Below are positions 35,889 to 43,261 of a DNA stretch of 64,000 nt, one piece after another. The stretch spans positions 5,247,001 to 5,311,000 of the forward strand of contig NZ_CP012333.1 in the NCBI RefSeq assembly GCF_001263205.1, in the 5' to 3' direction. Numbering within the stretch: the stretch's first letter is position 1; the number at the start of each line of letters is the position of its first letter. The position numbers and the translations under genes are program-made. Below the pieces are notes generated by a model. That model searched no databases. It was not told where the DNA came from and saw nothing but the letters and a program-made list of their open reading frames with translations. The stretch is from Labilithrix luteola. GTDB taxonomy: Bacteria; Myxococcota_A; Polyangia; Polyangiales; Polyangiaceae.

Positions 35889-36175
35889 GACGTCCACCGG
35901 AACAGTCGTACCGCCAGCGCGAAGCAGGCGAGCGCGGTGCCCACGAGGACCCCGCACGGAGTCGCGACGGCTTTGAGCGTCGCGCCTTTCTCGAGCTGGG
36001 CTTGCAGTCCTTCGAGCTCGACTTGGAGGGCGATGCGGTCCTTGCCCTGCGCCGCAAGCAACGCCTTCGTGAGCTCCATCACCCGCGCGAGTAGGCGACG
36101 GCTCTCCGCTTCGAGCAGGACAACTGCTTGGCGGAGGACCTCAGGATCTTTCTCGCGATCGAGGTCGATACCCAC
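35885..36175 (-). pseudogene. IS66-family TnpC transposase, N-terminal fragment
   Basis: An open frame of 96 codons. The first 64 residues (DPEVLRQAVVLLEAESRRL, LTKALLAAQGKD, LEGLQAQLEKG) have the coiled-coil N-terminus I recall for IS66 TnpC transposases of myxobacteria. After LEKG the frame changes to an unrelated tail with one hydrophobic segment (VLVGTALACFALAV). The zinc-finger, DDE catalytic and C-terminal parts are missing, so this is debris. It could now encode a small coiled-coil membrane protein, but I see nothing that requires that. A TAAGCGGATTTGAAGG stretch near 36310 resembles an IS66 terminal repeat, weakly. Confidence 0.65.
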
Positions 36176-36584
36176 GACGCTCTTATGCGCGACGCGCGGC
36201 GACGTCGCAAGAGCGCAGACCTGTGGAGCGAGGACCGCCCCGCGCTTCTTCTCCCACGACGCGGCAACGTGGCCCTTCGAGAGCCGCCTAGCCTCCTGAA
36301 CCGCGTGCCTAAGCGGATTTGAAGGTTCCGCCTAGCATCCAGGAGAAGAGCCGGGACGCGCCGCTGCCCCTCCACCGGCATCGAGCGAGAGCGACGGTTC
36401 GACGCGCTTGCTGTGGACGTCTCCTCGTCGCCCTGAACGTGGTGAGCGGGCGCCGAAGGTGCCGCGTCGGCGGACTTGCCGAGCACGTCGAAGTGACCGT
36501 TCGACACGAGTAGGCCGGCCTCGCCTAGCCTAGCCTATAAGATAGAAGTTTATATCATGCGATAGTCCGCCTGACGATGCGGCG
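36176..36584. other. Intergenic region without a supported gene
   Basis: No open frame here looks like protein. It contains a degraded stretch upstream of the IS66 fragment, a direct repeat of CCTAG units at 36524-36535 and a local AT-rich block (TATAAGATAGAAGTTTATAT, 36536-36555) that stands out in this GC-rich DNA and could hold a promoter. Confidence 0.5.
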
Positions 36585-36605
36585 CGAGAATCATCCAAAT
36601 TCTCG
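36585..36605. promoter_or_regulatory. Palindromic operator candidate upstream of a sigma-54 promoter
   Basis: CGAGAAT, a 7-nt spacer and ATTCTCG form a perfect inverted repeat. It ends 21 bp before the sigma-54-like -24 element. It could bind the activator or a repressor of the operon that follows; this is inferred from position. Confidence 0.45.
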
Positions 36606-36626
36606 ACGCATTCCCGGTGGGTTCCG

Positions 36627-36642
36627 TGGCACGGACGATGCT
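36627..36642 (+). promoter_or_regulatory. Sigma-54 promoter (-24/-12)
   Basis: TGGCACG-N4-ATGCT matches the consensus TGGCACR-N4-TTGCW at every defined position except one T to A change in the -12 box. The GG and GC dinucleotides have the correct spacing. Transcription would start near 36653, ahead of the structured RNA and the TROVE-like gene. Confidence 0.65.
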
Positions 36643-36687
36643 CTGAGAGTCCTCGAACAACACGACACGGAAAACGAGAACTGAAAA

Positions 36688-36777
36688 GAGACCGCCCGTG
36701 GGACTTCGGCGCGACTTCCGAACCTAGCCTCTGAAGCTGAGCAAGCTGGTCGCGTTCATCACTCCCCGGGCGGTCTC
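36688..36777 (+). ncRNA. Candidate structured RNA with end-to-end stem (Y-RNA-like layout)
   Basis: Nucleotides 36688-36703 pair with 36763-36777 in a 15-bp helix broken only by a bulged U at 36699. After an internal loop (CUUCGG on one side, 8 nt on the other) a second perfect helix forms between 36710-36715 and 36749-36754. An apical 4-bp AGCU hairpin (36735-36738 with 36744-36747) caps it. There is no U tract after the stem, so it is not an ordinary terminator. It lies between the sigma-54-like promoter and a Ro60-like gene. Y RNAs, the partners of Ro60/Rsr, also have a bulged terminal stem and large internal loop and are often encoded beside the protein gene. I find no Y-RNA sequence signature, so the assignment rests on shape and place. 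Confidence 0.45.
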
Positions 36778-36826
36778 CCTATGTTCGAGTCAGCCGAGTC
36801 GCGCCCGCAGGAATGGTGGATCGGCC

Positions 36827-38302
36827 ATGACGACCCCGGACTCCAACGTCGTAGAGCGCGTCGCGCGTGAGGACATGGTGATGTTCATCAACGCCTGCTT
36901 CGCGTGCACCGGGCAGAAGGAGTTCTACGGCGATGCTCGTGGCCAGGGCGTCTCGATCGACTTCCTCCACGAGTACATCCTCGGCAACTACCGGCGCCTG
37001 TACGCGCGCTCGCTCGCGGCAGGTATCAACCACTTCAACAAGGGCCACGTCATCACGAACCTCCTCGCCACGGGCGAGAGAACGCCCGAGGCGGACCGCG
37101 AGGAGGAGGGAGCGCTCATCTTTGCGGCACTGCGCGCGTTGCCAACACAGCGTGCCTACCGGATTCTGGAGGGCCTTCGCGCGCGGAAGATCAACAACCG
37201 ACGTTCTCGAGCCATCGCACGGCGATATCTCGCCGAGCGCGGCGATCTCGCATTCGAGGCGCTGAAGTATCGGAACAAGCTGCGGGCGGTCACCACACAC
37301 GCCCACGTGGCGCTTCCCGGCGAGCTCGGCACGTTTCTGTTCCGTGGTTGGCAGCAGCAGCGATTCGAGACGCCTCTGTTCGAGATATTTCGGCAGGCCC
37401 ATTACGCGAAGAAAGCGGTCTTCGAGCTCCCCTACACGATCGCGGAGGGGTTCGCAGCGAAGCACAAGATCCCGCGTGATGAATTCCTCGCCGGGATCGA
37501 GGCCCGAATGACGATGGAGGAGAAGCTGCGCCTCCAGAAGACGGCGAAGCGAGAAGCAACGACCCTCGATGTGGATCTCGGGCGGGCAGGTCTCACGCGT
37601 CTTGCGATCTATCTGCTCGGAATCGCGGTTTCAGAACGGGAGAAGTCGCGCGACGTCGTCGAGGCGGCGTTTCAGCAAGCCTCACGGCGTACGCTCCGGC
37701 GGTCGCCGCAACGCCTCGGCCGCGTCGCAGCAATACTCGATCGCAGCTTCTCGTCATCGGGATCGTCCGAAAAGCGTCGCCGACCATTGGCCGTTGCTTG
37801 GGCCGCTAGCCAGCTGCTTCGAAGCGCATCGAAAGAATATCGGGCATTCTGGACACCGCGCCTCGATGACGAACTCGGAGTGACGGCCCACGGCCAATCC
37901 GATCTCGCGACGCCTCTTCTCGAGGCGCTCGAATGGGGAGCCGACTTGATTCTGATCGTGTCCGACGGCTACGAAAATGATCCTCCGCGCGGAGCTGCCG
38001 AGGTCGCTCGGATATTCCGCAAGCGGCTGGATCCCGATCGCAAGACGTCGATTGTTCACCTGAACCCGGTGTTCGATGCGGAGCACTACGCCCCGCGTAC
38101 CATCAGTTCGGCGATCCCCACCGTTGGACTTCGAGACGCCGAAGATCTCCTGACCATGTTGGGATTCGCGCGCTTCGCCGACGGGTCGGCTCCGCTCTCG
38201 GAGCTCGAGGATTACCTCGCCGACCGTGTGAATCAGATGCTGCGTGCACCGGTGGAAGCCGGTCGGAATCACGACGATGAACCGACGGAAGGAGTGTGCT
38301 GA
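36827..38302 (+). CDS. Ro60/TROVE-like RNA-binding protein (helical repeats plus vWA domain)
   Basis: A 491-residue cytoplasmic protein. Residues 1 to about 300 are helical and rich in basic residues (GINHFNKGHVITNLL, ALKYRNKLRAVTTHAHV). Residues about 305-460 look like a von Willebrand A domain: AAILDRSFSSSGS gives the Asp-x-Ser-x-Ser MIDAS, GQSDLATPLLEAL matches the GGTDxxxP motif of Ro60 with Ser for Thr, and LILIVSDGYEN gives the third MIDAS strand. This domain order is that of Ro60/Rsr, ring-shaped proteins that bind Y RNAs and misfolded RNAs. A GGTGGA ribosome site at 36815-36820 supports ATG 36827. The stop overlaps the start of the next gene (TGATG). Family membership is a by-eye call. 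Confidence 0.68.
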   Translation: MTTPDSNVVERVAREDMVMFINACFACTGQKEFYGDARGQGVSIDFLHEYILGNYRRLYARSLAAGINHFNKGHVITNLLATGERTPEADREEEGALIFAALRALPTQRAYRILEGLRARKINNRRSRAIARRYLAERGDLAFEALKYRNKLRAVTTHAHVALPGELGTFLFRGWQQQRFETPLFEIFRQAHYAKKAVFELPYTIAEGFAAKHKIPRDEFLAGIEARMTMEEKLRLQKTAKREATTLDVDLGRAGLTRLAIYLLGIAVSEREKSRDVVEAAFQQASRRTLRRSPQRLGRVAAILDRSFSSSGSSEKRRRPLAVAWAASQLLRSASKEYRAFWTPRLDDELGVTAHGQSDLATPLLEALEWGADLILIVSDGYENDPPRGAAEVARIFRKRLDPDRKTSIVHLNPVFDAEHYAPRTISSAIPTVGLRDAEDLLTMLGFARFADGSAPLSELEDYLADRVNQMLRAPVEAGRNHDDEPTEGVC

Positions 38303-39480
38303 TGGGAGCCCGTTCTCCGCGACTCGAGGCGCTCGAGGCGCTCGTGCTGCGCGGTCTAGAGGTTGCTCCCTCGCAAGTCTGGGGCGGCGTTCGAATCGTG
38401 CCGCTGCTGCGAAAGGAGATCCGTCAGGACCTGCGTCTCGCCAAGCGCTCGTACGGTGAAGACGTGATGGCGGTCTCGCTCGACGGTGAGCTCCTCGCGC
38501 CCGGGATCAAGTACGTGTCGTACGTCCCGCACGGACTCGTCGTGTCGTGGAGTACCAATGGCACTGCGGCGGCCGCTTTCGGAACGCACCTCCAGGCTCG
38601 AGATGGAAGGCGGTTCGGGAAGGGGCCGTCCACGGTCCGGGTCGCTCACCGTATGGCTCGTCGGGAGGACAAGAACAGCCTGCGTCTTCTGCCGTTGCAC
38701 CTCGCGATGGAGGGATTCCTCGCCCTTCATTTCGGAGGTCCCGAAGTTGCCTGGAGCGAGTATTCGCGACGTGCCTTGTCGACGGGGCTCGACCCGCGTT
38801 GGGAAGACGCCGTGCTGGGGTCGTGGATCCCCGGTCTCGACGACGCACTCCGCGTCTTCGAGATCCACGAGCGTCAGGTTGGCGTGTTGCTCTTCGTAGC
38901 AGAGGCGCTTGCCTCTGCGTTCGTGGTCCCGCATCCGGACGATTACCGCGCGCTTCATCGAACGCTCCTCGAGGACTTCTACGGAACGTTGATCGTCCAT
39001 CACGGCCTCCACGCAACGACGTCGCGGACGGAAGCGTCGATTGACGACGAGCGCGTTTCGTCGCTCGCAGATCTCCGACAAGGGCTGGCCGTGATGCGCG
39101 CCGAGTGGGCGGCGTTTCACGATGAAATGTCGAATGGACTCCTCGGTAAAGAGGTGCGCTCCGAGCGAATTTACCGCGCCGGGCCCTTTCAACTTCAGCG
39201 TTTTGCGACGAATCTCTCCCCTTCGGAAGAGAATCACATCGGCGAGGCGATCGTTCGCGAAACTGGCGAATTGGAATATCTGAAAACATTCAGGCTGTCC
39301 GCGGCACAGACCCGGCGCGCATTTCTTCTCTCGCAGCTGGCGTCGCAAAATTGGAATCTCGACGCCACCGCGGTCCTCCTCCGGCATTCCAAAGACGAGC
39401 TGATCCGGCGGTTGGAGAGGTCGGGCTTCGACTACCTACTCAAGGAGCACGTATTGCAGGCGGCGCGACGTCGTCACTGA
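38302..39480 (+). CDS. ARPP-2-like protein paired with the TROVE-like gene
   Basis: A 392-residue soluble protein coupled to the TROVE-like gene by a one-base stop/start overlap and an AGGAG ribosome site at 38290-38294. It opens with VAPSQVWGGVRIVPLLRKE and contains YVSYVPHGLVVSW, EGFLALHFGGPEVAW and FVVPHPDDYRALH. I recall this pattern from ARPP-2 proteins (ARG and rhodanese-phosphatase-superfamily-associated), which have been described beside TROVE and RNA-repair genes. The last 65 residues (KTFRLSAAQTRRAFLLSQL, WNLDATAVLLRHSKDELIRRLERSGF) look like a Fis-type helix-turn-helix, so nucleic-acid binding is likely. The molecular function is not known to me. Confidence 0.62.
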   Translation: MGARSPRLEALEALVLRGLEVAPSQVWGGVRIVPLLRKEIRQDLRLAKRSYGEDVMAVSLDGELLAPGIKYVSYVPHGLVVSWSTNGTAAAAFGTHLQARDGRRFGKGPSTVRVAHRMARREDKNSLRLLPLHLAMEGFLALHFGGPEVAWSEYSRRALSTGLDPRWEDAVLGSWIPGLDDALRVFEIHERQVGVLLFVAEALASAFVVPHPDDYRALHRTLLEDFYGTLIVHHGLHATTSRTEASIDDERVSSLADLRQGLAVMRAEWAAFHDEMSNGLLGKEVRSERIYRAGPFQLQRFATNLSPSEENHIGEAIVRETGELEYLKTFRLSAAQTRRAFLLSQLASQNWNLDATAVLLRHSKDELIRRLERSGFDYLLKEHVLQAARRRH

Positions 39481-39487
39481 CAAAAGA

Positions 39488-40024
39488 TCATCGGAGCTTC
39501 GTGGGCGTTACGGAGAGGGTGAGATGGTGCGCCTCGCCGTCGACTTGAGCGACGACGCTGGACTTCCCCTGCACTGCGAGCGCCTTCGTATGGGTGGTGA
39601 GTTTGTCGACGGTCGGCAAGCTGGCCGACGTCGCTTCGAGATCGACCGAGAGGAGCAGGTCGTCGCCCTTCGTCTCGAAGCTGGTGAAGAGCTTCGTGCC
39701 GACGTCTTGTCGGGTTCCGCCGAGAGGGACGCCTGCCGGGATCTGCGCCGTCGTCGGCACGGCCGCCGAGAGGAGCGTGTTCTTGCCGACGAAGACCTCT
39801 CCCTTTTCGTGCTCGGGGAGGGTCAAGACGAACGCGACGTTCGAAGCCGGCGCGTCCTTCGAGGTGAGGACGAAGTCGAGGCGATAAACAGCGTCGCTGG
39901 TCCGCCTCGCGGGCGCGGACGAAGGCGTGGTCGGCGAGGCGACGGCGGCCGGCTTCGGCGTGCAAGCGATGGAGGAGGCGAGGGTGGAGATGGCGCAAAA
40001 GGCGAACACACGATTGGAGATCAT
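39488..40024 (-). CDS. Hypothetical lipoprotein
   Basis: A 178-residue protein with a signal peptide and lipobox SSIAC near residue 21, followed by a Pro/Ser/Thr linker and a single beta-rich domain (VYRLDFVLTSKDAP, VAFVLTLPEHEKGEVFVG, HHLTLSVTPTKLR). No Asp at +2 after the Cys is seen, so outer-membrane sorting is likely. I do not recognise the family. It is convergent with the ARPP-2-like gene, 7 bp apart, and is probably unrelated to it. Confidence 0.8.
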   Translation of the reverse strand: MISNRVFAFCAISTLASSIACTPKPAAVASPTTPSSAPARRTSDAVYRLDFVLTSKDAPASNVAFVLTLPEHEKGEVFVGKNTLLSAAVPTTAQIPAGVPLGGTRQDVGTKLFTSFETKGDDLLLSVDLEATSASLPTVDKLTTHTKALAVQGKSSVVAQVDGEAHHLTLSVTPTKLR

Positions 40025-40194
40025 GCGCGGCGTTAGGCAAGGCGTATGCCTCGACGTAACGCCATGAAAACCGCGAAGAGTGCCTGCGCTGCTGCCCGCG
40101 CGAGAGACAGGTTGGCAAGCGTGAGCGTCGAGTACGTCAATTCGTCCGCCGTGAACCTGAGGGCCCCCGATCTGGCGAAGCGAGCGAGGGGAGG

Positions 40195-40539
40195 CTACGC
40201 GATGGCTCGTGCCAGATGCCGTCCAAAAACGGTCGTGTCCTCATCGCGGCCGGCGGAGAATACCTCGCCCCAGCCTTCCCATAGGTTGAGCGCCACCCAT
40301 CCGTCTCCAGGCCCGACGATGCGCAACAGAGTCCACGGGCCGCTTCCTGGTTCGGCATATCGATCGTCGCGACGGCTGAGTCGATGACCAATCACCTTGC
40401 CGGTGTAGCGAACACCCTCTTGGCCTTCCTCCACTGCCGTCCCAGGCAGCATGAAGATGCGGGAGATCTCATCGCGCACCGCAGCGTGAGGCCCGCCATT
40501 CGGATTCAAGACGAGCCATGCCGGCGGGGCGTCCGCCAC
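40195..40539 (-). CDS. Hypothetical protein, start uncertain
   Basis: A 114-codon frame from GTG 40539. The composition looks like a real protein (AWLVLNPNGGPHAAVRDE, GPWTLLRIVGPGDGWVALNLW), with many Trp and Gly residues in a probable small beta-rich domain. The frame continues upstream without a stop for at least 25 codons (EDIYYRDPVADAQQ), but no ATG or GTG is available there, so the true N-terminus may use a rarer start or the gene may be truncated. I do not recognise the family and no function can be assigned. The following 250 bp up to the next gene hold nothing else I can support. Confidence 0.5.
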   Translation of the reverse strand: MADAPPAWLVLNPNGGPHAAVRDEISRIFMLPGTAVEEGQEGVRYTGKVIGHRLSRRDDRYAEPGSGPWTLLRIVGPGDGWVALNLWEGWGEVFSAGRDEDTTVFGRHLARAIA

Positions 40540-40788
40540 TGCCTGCTGGGCGTCGGCAACCGGATCGCGGTAGTAGATGTCTTCGGCATTGCAACACGAA
40601 GCAGCTTGAGCGTCGCGTCGTTCCCCTCGAAAGTATTGGGCGGTCTCTCGTTCGTACAGGTGCTGCTCTTTACACGTTCTCGGGGGGAAGGGATGCCCGT
40701 GATCGGAGCGACGTTCTCACCGCGGTGTTGAGCAGGTCTTCGTAGCGTGAATTTGTACCTGCCGCGGCATCTCCGTTAGCGTTCGCGC

Positions 40789-41508
40789 GTGGGCCGACGA
40801 TTCGTTGTCGTTGCTGGTGCGGTAGTCGCGATCCTCGTGGTCGTGCCGGCTCTCGCCGCGTCGCAACCGTATCGCGTGGTCCACGCGTCACCCGTCGCGC
40901 GTTCCGAGAGCGCCGTCTTCGACGTCATTGGACACATCGACCGGAGCCTGCGCACGACGCGATATGTTCACGCGACGCACATCGACGAGGCTGCGGGGCG
41001 CTTCGACTTTGACTGCTCGGGCATGGCCACTTGGGTGCTCGCACGTTCGGCGCCGGCAGCTCACGACGCCGTGATGCGACGCAACGGACGACGGCGTCCA
41101 GTGGCGAGCGATTACTACGATGTGATCTCGCAAGCTCCGACCACGAACGCCCACGACGGTTGGCTTCGCGTCGCGCATGCGCGCGATTTGAAGCCGGGAG
41201 ATCTGATCGCTTGGCGCCGTCCGCAGGCGATCGTTTCCAGCAACACGGGGCACGTGCTGTTCGTGGTTGCGGCGCCGCAGCAGGTCGATCGTGAGGGCCG
41301 GCGTTTTCTCGTCCGCGTTGCCGATGCCACGTCGATACCGCATGGCGATGACACTCGCCCGCAACGACACGCGAGCGGGTTCGGGTACGGCACCATCGCG
41401 CTCTTCCTCGATCATCCGGAAGGCCAGGTCGTCGCTTACGGCTGGCATGGCCTTGCGACGCGCATCGACTTTCGGACGCCAATCGCCATCGGTCGCGCGA
41501 TGCAATGA
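40789..41508 (+). CDS. Secreted NlpC/P60-like cysteine peptidase
   Basis: A 239-residue protein with a signal peptide (FVVVAGAVVAILVVVPALAAS). The catalytic Cys lies in FDFDCSGMATW and the His in NTGHVLFVVAAP, preceded by LKPGDLIAWRRP. This is the NlpC/P60 order, with the Cys-Ser-Gly and Gly-Asp-Leu-Ile patterns intact. These enzymes cut cell-wall peptides, but small single-domain secreted members have varied roles. The start is GTG 40789. It is convergent with the AraC-type gene 5 bp downstream. Confidence 0.78.
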   Translation: MGRRFVVVAGAVVAILVVVPALAASQPYRVVHASPVARSESAVFDVIGHIDRSLRTTRYVHATHIDEAAGRFDFDCSGMATWVLARSAPAAHDAVMRRNGRRRPVASDYYDVISQAPTTNAHDGWLRVAHARDLKPGDLIAWRRPQAIVSSNTGHVLFVVAAPQQVDREGRRFLVRVADATSIPHGDDTRPQRHASGFGYGTIALFLDHPEGQVVAYGWHGLATRIDFRTPIAIGRAMQ

Positions 41509-41513
41509 GCCGC

Positions 41514-42347
41514 TCAGCGCACGGCTCGGACGTACTCTCCGGGCGTGACGCCGGCGATGCGCTTGAAGTGCCGGTGAAGCTGGCTCTGGTCGTAGAGCCC
41601 AACGCGCGCCGCGACCTCCGCCTGAGGAACGCCCCGCGCGAGGAGCGCCCCTGCGAGGCCGATGCGCCGATGGGTCACGTACGCGTGAGGCGGCAGGCCC
41701 ACCTCGTCGCGGAAGGCACGACAGAGGCGGAACTTGTCGAGTCGCGCGTACGAGGCAAGGTCGTCGAGTGCAATTGTCTCCGTGAAGCGCGCGTCGAGCA
41801 GCTCGCGCGCTCGTGTCACCGCGCCGGCCCACGCGCTACGCGGACGGGACGGGTCTCGACGCGCAGTCGCGAACTCGCAAAGGGCCAGGAGCGCGTCGCA
41901 GGACGCACCCTCGAGTTCCGCAGGAGAGGCGTCGTTGCGAAGCAGCAAGCGATGCAGCTTCGCCAACGGTGCAACGCGCGGATCGCGCGAATGGAGCGCG
42001 TTTTCCTTCGGCGCCGACAAGGTGCAATCCAATGTCGCTCGCGCCTCGTCGACGACGCGCGTGTCGAAAAGGACGACCTGAAACCGTCGTTGTCCGTGGC
42101 GGGCGTGCTCGGAAAAAACCTCTCCGGGGACCTTCACGTCGATCGTGCCCGGACCGCTCGACCAGCGCGCGCCTCGAAGCGACCACTCGGACCGGCCGCT
42201 GAGGTGCAGTGCGGTGGCGTAGCGGTCCGTCACGCACGTGAACAGATGCCCGTCGCTTCGGAACTTCCCGACCGTGACGCCGGGGAGTGCCGCGGGGCGG
42301 GAGAACGCGATGCGGTATCGCCCTCGCTGTGCAGCCGAGAGATCCAT
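41514..42347 (-). CDS. AraC-family transcriptional regulator
   Basis: A 277-residue regulator. The last 100 residues form the double helix-turn-helix: ETIALDDLASYARLDKFRLCRAFRDEVGLPPHAYVTHRRIG and QAEVAARVGLYDQSQLHRHFKRIAGVTPGEYVR, where the final pattern is diagnostic. The N-terminal half has a cupin-like sensor region (LHLSGRSEWSLRGARWS, GTIDVKVPGEVFSEH). The open frame extends to 43304, but that part is antisense to the SDR gene; ATG 42347 is the sensible start. It is divergent from an SDR gene, with a long palindrome in the 105-bp gap, and likely controls it. Confidence 0.93.
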   Translation of the reverse strand: MDLSAAQRGRYRIAFSRPAALPGVTVGKFRSDGHLFTCVTDRYATALHLSGRSEWSLRGARWSSGPGTIDVKVPGEVFSEHARHGQRRFQVVLFDTRVVDEARATLDCTLSAPKENALHSRDPRVAPLAKLHRLLLRNDASPAELEGASCDALLALCEFATARRDPSRPRSAWAGAVTRARELLDARFTETIALDDLASYARLDKFRLCRAFRDEVGLPPHAYVTHRRIGLAGALLARGVPQAEVAARVGLYDQSQLHRHFKRIAGVTPGEYVRAVR

Positions 42348-42381
42348 TGATCCAATGATACAGCGCGGTTGCGCGCAGCGC

Positions 42382-42428
42382 TTGGGCGTTCTTGGCAGCT
42401 CCTGAACCGTTTCACCAAGAACGCCCAA
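42382..42428. promoter_or_regulatory. Large palindromic operator between AraC and SDR genes
   Basis: TTGGGCGTTCTTGG at 42382-42395 is repeated as its exact reverse complement at 42415-42428, with a 19-bp spacer. It lies centrally in the divergent gap and is probably the binding site of the AraC-type regulator for both promoters. No -10 or -35 box is certain. Confidence 0.7.
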
Positions 42429-42452
42429 TCCCTGCAGGACGCTTGGTCGTAG

Positions 42453-43178
42453 ATGCATGGCATGAACGGCAAGCGAACCGCACTCATCACGGGCGCGAAC
42501 AAGGGGATCGGTCTCGAGACGGCCCGCCAGTTGGGCCAGCAGGGGATGACCGTGCTCGACGGAGAGCGTGGCGCCCGCGCTGTCGCAACGTTGCGCGGAG
42601 AATCCATCGACGCGCGCTTCATCGCGCTCGACGTGACCGACGCCGCGAGTATCGCCGAAGCGTCTCGCATGATTGAGCGCGACTTGGGACGTTTGGATGT
42701 GCTGGTCAACAACGCGGGCATCATCCTCGGCCGCCCCAAGCCGAGCGAGACGCGACTCGACGACGTCCGACGCGTGTTCGAGGTCAACGTCTTCGCGGCC
42801 ATCGCAGTGACCAATGCCATGCTCCCGCTTCTCCGCCGCGCGTCGCCCGCCGCGCGCATCGTCATGGTGTCGAGTGAGATCGGCGGGCTCTCGAACCATG
42901 GCGACCCAGATTGGACGTACGCCTGGTTCAATGCCATCGCGTACCCCGCGTCCAAAACGGCGCTCAACATGGTGACCGTGCAGTACGCGAAGGAGCTCGC
43001 TGCAACCGGCATCAAGGTCAACGCCGCGGACCCGGGGTACACCGCGACCGACTTGAACGGCAATCGCGGCACCCAGACTGTCGCGGAGGGCGCGCGGGCG
43101 TCCGTGAGACTCGCGCTCCTCGATGACGCCGGCCCGACCGGCGGGTTCTATGACGCGCGCAGCCAGGTGCCGTGGTGA
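42453..43178 (+). CDS. Short-chain dehydrogenase/reductase
   Basis: A 241-residue classical SDR. The motifs are TGANKGIG (cofactor), DVTDAASI, NNAGIIL, IVMVSSEIGG (catalytic Ser) and YPASK (Tyr-x3-Lys). After strand beta-2 the sequence reads TVLDGERG where related SDRs have VLVGARDxxRG, which suggests a loss of a few residues at the cofactor-selecting turn. ATG 42453 or ATG 42462 can serve as start. It is probably controlled by the divergent AraC protein. The substrate is unknown; related plant and bacterial carbonyl reductases take small aldehydes or ketones. Confidence 0.92.
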   Translation: MHGMNGKRTALITGANKGIGLETARQLGQQGMTVLDGERGARAVATLRGESIDARFIALDVTDAASIAEASRMIERDLGRLDVLVNNAGIILGRPKPSETRLDDVRRVFEVNVFAAIAVTNAMLPLLRRASPAARIVMVSSEIGGLSNHGDPDWTYAWFNAIAYPASKTALNMVTVQYAKELAATGIKVNAADPGYTATDLNGNRGTQTVAEGARASVRLALLDDAGPTGGFYDARSQVPW

Positions 43179-43261
43179 CCGTTCTGCCAGCCAGCAGGGG
43201 ACGGCGCCACATTCACATCGGATCCGACGTAACGGTCTCGCACAGAGGAAGGGCAATCCAT

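Noticed and set aside
36688..36777. Reading the long stem as a plain intrinsic terminator
   Set aside because: No U tract follows, the loop is itself structured, and it lies downstream of a promoter and just before a gene start.
36783..36791. GTTCGAGTC, a match to the tRNA T-loop consensus just after the structured RNA, tempting as a Y-RNA tRNA-like module
   Set aside because: Only two of five flanking T-stem pairs form (52-62 and 53-61 in tRNA numbering), and no D or acceptor stem was found.
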